This document shows, in pieces, positions 57,098 through 64,000 of a stretch of 64,000 nucleotides of DNA. The position numbers and the translations under genes are program-made. The DNA comes from Azorinus chamasolen. Taxonomy: Eukaryota > Mollusca > Bivalvia > Cardiida > Solecurtidae. The notes under the pieces are model-generated. The model saw only the letters and a list, made by a program, of their open reading frames with translations. It made no database searches and was not told the DNA's origin. The stretch covers positions 9,577,132 to 9,641,131 of the forward strand of contig OY755242.1 in NCBI GenBank assembly GCA_963576725.1, given 5' to 3'. How positions within the stretch are numbered: the stretch's first letter is position 1; the number at the start of each line of letters is the position of its first letter.

Positions 57098-58097
57098 CTG
57101 GGTATTAAACATAGCAATGAAACTACTAACGACATACATATACCTATTTTCAAACCTTTACTGTATAGATACGCCGTCTGAAGTCTTTGCAAACAGAGTA
57201 TGGTCAAATGCCTCTAAACTGGACCTTTAAATTAGTATCAGTATCGGTCTTTAACCCTTACAACGCTGAATTTCCAAAAGGAATATTCCAAAATTCAAAT
57301 AGGTCAAGCTTATGGTGAATATTTAGGGATGTTTTCTAAAGAAAAGTGTAACATGACAAACAGTGCAGACCCTGATTAAAGGGCTCCCCTATGAGCCCTC
57401 TCATCTGGGTCTACACTGTTTGCAAAGGACATTAGTTACTCTGGTCCCGCATTGTAAGGGTTAACACAGGTGTCAGCTTAATGCAGGTTGAAAGTCCACA
57501 GAAAGGACCATATATAAGCAACTTTCTGCATGACTTTCACCCTACATTGAGCAGCCACCTGCATAGAAAAGACCTAAAATGTTCTTTGTGGTCCAGAGAG
57601 GGTTTACTGTAGATCCAGATCAGGAAACTTTGACATTATGTCTTAGAACCAGGAATAACGATTTGTTCCTTTATTCCATGAATATTGCTTTCTTGACCTT
57701 TGCAAACAGCGTAGACCCAGATCAAATGGTTCCTTTAGGAGCAATCTGATCAGGGTATGCTCTGCTTGCATGAATGTAGTAAAGGGCTAAATGTATTTTT
57801 GTGAAAACTAGTGAGGCATTTTGAAATATAAAATGATTACAAACTTAGAAATTGTTTCAGTTTGTTGACAATGTTTTTTATTTGTCTGACTGCATGAAAA
57901 ATTATTGCTGTCGCTTGCACAAAAGACAAATCACATAAGTAAAATGACTGTATTATACTAATGTAGCAGGTAAAATGACTGTATTATACTAATGTATAAG
58001 AGGTATTTTTCCATGCTTGCCAGAAACTGTAGAGCAGTTACAATTGTAATCAATGGGTTTATTGTGATAATTGTAAACAAATTTCTAAATGGCTTAC

Positions 58098-58254
58098 CTC
58101 GTCAGAGACTTTAGACAGCACATTTTTGTCCAGTATGGGGACGTATTTGGCTTTGTGTGGTATAGCTGTGGGAGCCAAAGCATCAAGCAAGGTCATCTTG
58201 CGAGCCACCAGTCCATTCTTCTTCAGCCACTCCTTAGAAGATGTGTAACGTGAT
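58098..58254 (-). CDS. VWA3B: VWA3B-like exon, segment B copy 2 of 5
   Basis: A 157-nt exon with acceptor TCTTGTTTCAG and donor GTAAGC, entering with 1 nt and ending on a codon boundary. It encodes SRYTSSKEWLKKNGL, then LTLLDALAPTAIPHKAKYVPIL and DKNVLSKVSDE. This is the most family-diagnostic part of the non-DUF4537 region; the EWLKKNGL..LTLxDALA pattern recurs in VWA3-type proteins as I remember them. Upstream, the intron runs straight into a tandem array of GACCTTGACC repeats, so long open frames that start in the array and enter this exon are not extra coding sequence. Confidence 0.76.
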
Positions 58255-58279
58255 CTGAAACAAGAGATGTCACAGTCAC

Positions 58280-59010
58280 GTGACAGGTGCCCCCAAAAAT
58301 TGTACCCTGTGACCTTGACCTTTGACCCATGGACCAGGGAGTTGACACATCGTCTTTGTGTCGTGAACATTTGTGCCTGGTTCCTTTGAAATCCATTCAC
58401 AGATAAATAAGTAATTATACCCTGTGACCTTGACCTTTGACATATGGACCAGGGAGATGAACGCGACACATCGTCTTTGTCTGGACGTGGTGAACATATG
58501 TGCCAAGTTATATTGAAATCCATTGATAGATAAAGATGTTACAGACCGGACACGAAATGTGTGACAAAGTAATTGTATTCTGTGACATTGGCCTTTGACC
58601 CATGGACTAGGGAGTTGAAAGCGACACATTATCTTTGTCTGGTGAACATTTGTGCCAAATCATATTGAAATCCATTGATATATAAAGAAGTTACAGACCG
58701 GACACGACATTTGTTACAAAGTTATTTTACCCTGTGACCTTGACCTTTGACCCATGGACCTGGGAGTTGAACGCGACACATTGTCTTTGTGTGGTGAACA
58801 TTTATGCCAAGTTATATTGAAATATATTGATAGATAAAGAAGTTACAGGCCGGACACGATATTTGTGACAAAGTAATTGTACCCTGTGACCTTGACCTTT
58901 GACCAATTGACCTGGGAGTTGAAAGCGACGCATCGTCTTTGTGTGGTGAACATTTGTGCAAAGTTATATTGAAATCCATCCACAGATAAAGAAGTTATAG
59001 AAGGGACACG
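58280..59010. repeat. Five-unit GACCTTGACCTTTGACC array, segment B
   Basis: Same array as at 29140-30030 but one internal unit of about 152 bp is missing (the fourth). This is the main length difference between segments A and B and looks like unequal recombination or slippage between units. Confidence 0.9.
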
Positions 59011-59609
59011 AATTTGGGTCGGACGGATGGAAGGACAGACGGACGGACACACTAACAAATGGGTAGTTGTGTGACTTTTTCCTTTGATCTTTTCTTGTGG
59101 GACTAGTCCCACAAGTATAACTATTTTTGGCTCTAACTTTGGAATAGAATGATCTGGAAGCTAACCCTAACCCTATGTCCCATAACAGGCCAGGTTAATG
59201 TCACAAGAAATGGCCAGGTTAATGTCACAAGAGATGGCCAGGTTAATGATTTTACTTGTGCGACTAGTTAAAAAAAGGCACACAACTACCCATTGGTGAG
59301 TGCTGATGGACGGACGGATGGACAGACGGACAGACGGAAGGACGGACAATGCGATTACTATATGCCCGCCTTTGGGGGCATAAAAATTAACCCAAGTAAA
59401 GTAATTAATTTACCCAAGATATAACCTTTTTATATTGAATGGACTCTATCATTAAATATGAATGGAACATTCCACTTTGAAAATTCAGTATTCAGAGAGT
59501 TAACAAACATAATATGGTAGGTGGAGTCTTGCATGAATATTCATGAAGTAAAGGGTAAAGTTAACTCGAGTGCTCTACAGAAGTTTTACTGTAACATAAC
59601 AAATCTTAC

Positions 59610-59664
59610 TTTTTAGACCTTGGCCTTCTTCTAGCAGCCATTGCACGGGCTTCTCGTGCTTCCA
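59610..59664 (-). CDS. VWA3B: VWA3B-like exon, segment B copy 1 of 5
   Basis: A 55-nt exon with a pyrimidine-rich acceptor (TTCTTTTTCAG) and donor GTAAGA. It enters with 2 nt and leaves with 2 nt of a split codon. It encodes a short basic, alanine/arginine-rich helix (EAREARAMAARRRPRSKK). This is the first exon visible in the window; the preceding exon is expected beyond 64000. Its sequence matches the exon at 30629-30683. If segment B is a real duplication, this exon starts the first of two repeated protein modules. Confidence 0.72.
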
Positions 59665-60628
59665 CTGAAAAAGAACCAAAACACAATTACTATAAAACCA
59701 AGCTGCTGCCAGATAAATTTATTCGCTACGCTGGTTACTTTCAACATTAATCAAACTTATTTTATAACAAAGATATTATCCATCCCTAAAAACAAAACAA
59801 AAAAAACAATAAAACTTTTTTCAAGAGCATTTCTTTATTTCTCCACCAAATCCAATGCTTTGGCCACTCTTTAATACTGTCTTGAAGAGACGGTTCTAAA
59901 GAGTGGTCAGAACATAGGGACTGGTCAAGAAATGATACATCTCGTAGTTTATCCTTTATCTACGACTCTGGTTGAATATCGAACAGTTTGGCCGATATTA
60001 GTCACTGATACCAAAGATCCAGATAAGATGCATAAATTAAAATAGTTTCAAAAGATAACTTCTTTATTCCTCCAGCAAACTCTATACTGTGACCACGCTT
60101 TAGAATCGTCTCTTTGAGATGATTCTTTACAGTGGTCGCAATGTAGGTTTTGGTGGAGAAATAATGATATTAGTATTTGGGTACACACCCTTATCTGTAG
60201 CTCTGCATACATACCATAGTAAAACAGTAAGAATTTTTGCAAGTAAGGGAATACAAAACATTAACTAGCAATGTAAGTAATTAATAATTTGATAAATGAT
60301 GTAGGAAAATGTCATGAAGTGGTTTAGGACACAGGGCAAATTTATTGTGCAGTAAAACCTGTGTTAAGAGACCAATATTGAATGAACACAAGCATTTTAA
60401 AAGGATGTAGCTACTTATTGCAGGGTAAATGTAATGCAGACTGATCCTTTGGGAGCATTCAGCATTTCTTTTGTCCTGCATTACGCCATCATCTGTCTTG
60501 AACATCTTGTTAATATATAATCATTTGTTGAAAAACTAATCAGTCCATGACTAGTCATAGTGTATTAAACTCATATTAATATTTATAGGGAAAAGGTTAA
60601 CTGTACCGGCATTTCAAAATAGTGTTAC

Positions 60629-61253
60629 CCAAATCAGAGAGCTCATAGAGGAGCTCTCCGACCCAAATCTGAGAGCTCATAGAGGAGCTGTCTTACCTAA
60701 ATCAGAGAGCTCATAGAGGAGCTGTCTGATCCAAATCTGAGAGCTAATAGAGGAGCTGTCTGACCCAAATCAGAGAGCTCATAAAGGAGCTGTCTGATCC
60801 AAATTAGAGAGCTCATAGAGGAGCTGTCTGACCCAAATCAGAGAGCTCATAAAGGAGCTGTCTGACTCAAATTAGAGAGCTCATAGAGGAGCTGTCTGAC
60901 CCAAATTAGAGAGCTCATGAGGAGCTGTCTTACCCAAATCAAAGAGCTCATAGAGGAGCCGTCCGACCCAAATCAGAGAGCTCATGGAGGAGCTCTCCGA
61001 CCCATATCAGAGAGCTCATAGAAGAGCTCCCCAACCCAAATCAGAGAACTCATAGAGGAGCTCCCCGACCCAAATCAGAGAGCTCATAGAGGAGCTCCCT
61101 GACCTAAATTAGAGAGCTAATAGAGGAGCTGTCTAACCTTAATCAAAGAGCTCATATAGGAGCTCCCCGATCCAAATCAGACAGCTCATAGAGGAGCTCT
61201 CTGACCCAAATCATAGAGCTCATAAAGGAGCTGTCTGACGCAAATCTGCATTG
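60629..61253. repeat. 34-bp minisatellite, segment B
   Basis: Same array with the same number and order of units as 31648-32272 and only isolated base changes, so the two copies have not diverged in repeat number. Confidence 0.93.
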
Positions 61254-64000
61254 TGTGTTACTCAAACTGCACTAGGAAATTCAAACTAGATAACACCAGT
61301 GTTATTATTCATACTAATTAGCCTAACATAGCATAATATTACTTCATACAGTTTAACCTGTATTAATATTATAGCTTGTTACCTGATATAGATGAGATTG
61401 CTAACAGAGTAGACACATATCAGATGGCTCACGCAGGAGCCATCTGATCAGGGTCTGTTCTGTTTGCTTATGAAATAAGATAAATCTGATTCTACAGTTT
61501 CTGCCATGGTAAACCATATACTAGTTCAATATGCCATAGTAATTAATATAGCAATTGAGATTGGTATACAGGTGTTACATCTTACATGAACTGTCATCAG
61601 GTAAAGGATAGAGAATATTATATGAGTGTATGTCAAATAGTGAATTTATTCAATGAGGATAAAATGTTGCAAGAACATTCTTGTATGTTGCAAGAACTTA
61701 TTTTTATCCAATAGGTTCAATATATAATATCCCTTTGTATGTGGGCAGTCAATTGCAAATAGCTAAGACCCAGATTAGAGAGCTCCTACAGGAGCTTCTA
61801 CAGGAGCCCTCTAACCTGGGTCTGGACTGCTTTCCATAAAAATTATATTCTATAATAAAAATGTTTTGTTTTTCTTTGTGAATTGCTCCATAAATATTCA
61901 TAGAGGTCAAGTATTCTAATTCAGCATATACTGGGTTAAACCACAAACATTTGATGTTTTTATTTTTTTTATCACAAGTACATGAATATACAGAGATATT
62001 TTTAATATAGAGAGAGTTGTAAGTTTCAAGTACATTGATAGAATAGCAAAAAGAAATTAATGGTGTTATGCGTTTAACATAATGAAGTGTTGCATTATTC
62101 AAAAAGGTACCGTAATTGTTTTTATTACAAATGTTCTGAAAATGTAAATGGTTGTAACCCTTTAACTCATAGACACACCTTTTGATTATTTTACAATCAA
62201 GGTAGACGCTGATCAGATGCATGGCTCCTGTCGGAGCTTTCTGATCAGGATCTGTTTGCCTTACATGAATATTAATGAGGTTATGGGTTAATTATCATTG
62301 TAAAAAAAAGTTCTGTCATTGATCACTCCTGGGGTACATCCTTTGACATCAATGAATCCTACTTAACCCATTCCTCCATATGCTATTTTTAGACCTAACC
62401 TCTTTGAATGAATCTACCCAAAAGGAGCATTTACTAGAGAAAAGTAAAATTGTAGAATTTTGTAGTTTGAAACCATTTTGATAAATGGAGCATTTGTTCC
62501 TATAGGAGCAAATGCTCTATTTATCACAATGGTTTCAAGAATTGGTATTACAGAGGCGTAGAAAGTTGTATTTATGGAGGAAAGGGTTAAAAGCATTTCA
62601 CCTTAAACCATTCTCCTGATGAATATTTATCTAACAAATAATGACATCATGAATATTGGTTTTATTATGAATATTATTATACTGACATTTGAACAGGATA
62701 TTTTAGCTGTATTGGAAGCTATAAAATCAGATCTATATTATTCTAGAAGCAGACAGTAGATCATGATCAGATGGCTCCTACAGGAGATGTCTAATCTGGA
62801 TCTACTCTGTTTGCAAAGGTATCAAAAAGACATCTAAAGGGGTTTAATATGGAATATCATTATATCATGATCATGTTTTGCATAATATACTGTATGTATG
62901 ATCATGCTATATATAAAACCCTTTCTTCCATGAATATTCATGTAAGAAATAATGATTTCATGATTATAATTGGATCAAATTCCTATAATCACAGGGGCAA
63001 AACACGTTTGAGTCAGTATATAAACATATACTGACTCAAACATGTCTTGCCCTTGTGGCTATAATAGCATACTATTATGGGCATAAGAATTTTTTGGTCA
63101 TGGCAGATATAGTAGAATCATATCTATATTATATCATAAGCAAACAGAGCAGACCCTGATCAGATTGCTCCTATAGGAGCAATCTGATCTGGGTCTACTC
63201 TGTTTGCAAAGGCATGGGAAGGCGTATATATGGTGTAAAGAGATGAAGTGAATGTTCATGTGACAATTAAAACCCTCTGTTAGCCACATACACAGCTGTC
63301 ACAAATACATGACACAGTCAAGTAACATGAATTCTGACCTCACATATTCAACCCTCTAATTCATAAATATTCATGTAGGAATAATGACTTTAATGAAAAT
63401 CAATTAATTGAATATTTATAATAGCATTATTAACAGGGAATTTTGACCATGGCGGAAAATGTACAGTCAGATTTATATCATTTCATAAGCAAACAGAGAA
63501 GACTATGATCAGGCAGTTCCTGCAGGAGTTGTCTCATATGGGTCTACTCTTTTTGCAAAGGAATAAACATTTTTACATATGAATTATAGAGTTGACACAT
63601 CATGATTATGTACCAAGCCACAAGGTGAATGCTACCTCCAAATTTCACAAACATTTTAGACATAGGATCAGCAGTTATAGACATTTTTAGTTCAGGATCT
63701 GCGCTGTAAAGTTGGATGACAATATACTGCAAAATGCATGAAGCTCCCTTTAAAAAATGTTACATCCGGGGGTATTTATTTGAGATAATACAGTTTATGA
63801 CAAGAAGCATGGGTGTAGAACACATGCAGGTACAAATGGATATCAGGTAGGTTTTGGTTTGATCACTGGATAGGCTGATGATATCGAGATTGTGACATTG
63901 AACAACTATTCTACCACATCAAATAAACCTGCAATACTTGGGTGCAAATGCCTAATCTGAATTTCGACTCTATTCCTTAAGGCATAGAAGCATGTATTTA
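61254..64000. repeat. Segment B intron, MITE-rich
   Basis: Copy of 32273-35019. It carries the fold-back core at about 61405-61470, a core with a small tandem GGAGCTTCTACAGGAGC at about 61765-61830, TTAA MITEs at 62363-62590 and 62603-62847, the hairpin-bearing MITE at about 62920-63240, and about 550 bp of unique sequence at the end. No exons were found. Confidence 0.7.

Larger units (their letters stand above)
15205..59664 (-). other. VWA3B: VWA3B-like gene, 3' part (18 coding exons, 834 C-terminal residues)
   Basis: Eighteen exons on the minus strand join with matching splice phase at every junction, GT donors and AG acceptors, and end at a TGA. Joined exon length is 2504 nt, which gives 834 residues counting the first split codon. 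The C-terminal exons carry a DUF4537-type pattern (ARYxxDGFYYPG, then GDFVLVRV, ECYVPGI, FYxVLLYNGK, and VKIGxDRF). The exon at 58098/28965 has the EWLKKNGL..LTLLDALAP pattern I associate with VWA3A/VWA3B. The family is known as intracellular VWA-domain proteins of poorly defined role. The VWA domain itself must lie 5' of the window. VWA3B is preferred over VWA3A because of the DUF4537 tail. An orthology search was not possible. Confidence 0.72.
53709..64000. repeat. Segmental duplication, copy B (continues past window)
   Basis: From 53709 the sequence repeats 24574 onward with an offset of 29135 bp, then 29133, and 28981 after the loss of one about 152-bp repeat unit near 58.7 kb. It stays near-identical to the end of the window. 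Differences are scattered single bases (roughly 1% by eye in the exons). Exons, MITEs and minisatellites are all copied in the same order. The left boundary falls in an AT-rich (ATT)n stretch followed by ATAGGTAC, the point where similarity begins. Confidence 0.95.

Overview
The window looks like nuclear DNA of a marine mollusc, most probably a bivalve. It is AT-rich and intron-rich, with short exons that have clean GT..AG splice sites. It is packed with fold-back (MITE-like) repeats, molluscan-style GACCTTGACC repeats, GACGGACGGACA/CAGACAGA tracts and a tRNA-derived SINE. I see no bacterial genes, operons, rRNA or CRISPR. No database search was possible, so the species and family names are judgements from sequence.

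The one real gene is on the minus strand, read from about 59.7 kb down to a stop codon at 15205. It is the 3' part of a gene resembling VWA3B (von Willebrand factor A domain-containing protein 3B). Eighteen coding exons can be joined with every splice phase matching. They encode the C-terminal 834 residues: a helical and acidic region, a Pro/Ser-rich linker, and a C-terminal DUF4537 (Tudor-like) domain split over four exons. The 5' part, with any VWA domain, lies beyond position 64000. Two of the last three exons (16115-16209 and 15205-15253) are short and were found by extending the splice-phase chain.

Layout. 1-12818: three and a fraction tandem copies of a 4.1-4.3 kb unit made of repeats. 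12.8-15.2 kb: a 32-bp minisatellite and flanking sequence. 15.2-22.7 kb: the last five exons, with MITEs, a SINE and a fold-back element in the introns. 24574-35019: segment A, with five exons. 35.0-53.7 kb: a large transposon with long inverted ends (35411-40735), many MITEs, an LTR/TRIM-like fragment, a hAT-like element, and three further exons (50.1, 51.3 and 52.5 kb). 53709-64000: segment B, a near-identical copy of segment A including the same five exons.

The A/B relation implies a tandem repeat of about 29.1 kb. If it is real in the genome, it doubles an eight-exon, 400-codon module without breaking the reading frame. If it is an assembly artefact, segment B is the other haplotype. Other notable points: two different minisatellites appear to have grown out of fold-back MITEs; a TTAA-specific MITE sits inside another MITE with its empty site recognisable; three TTAA elements abut end to end; and repeat arrays carry dense nuclear-receptor-like half-sites.
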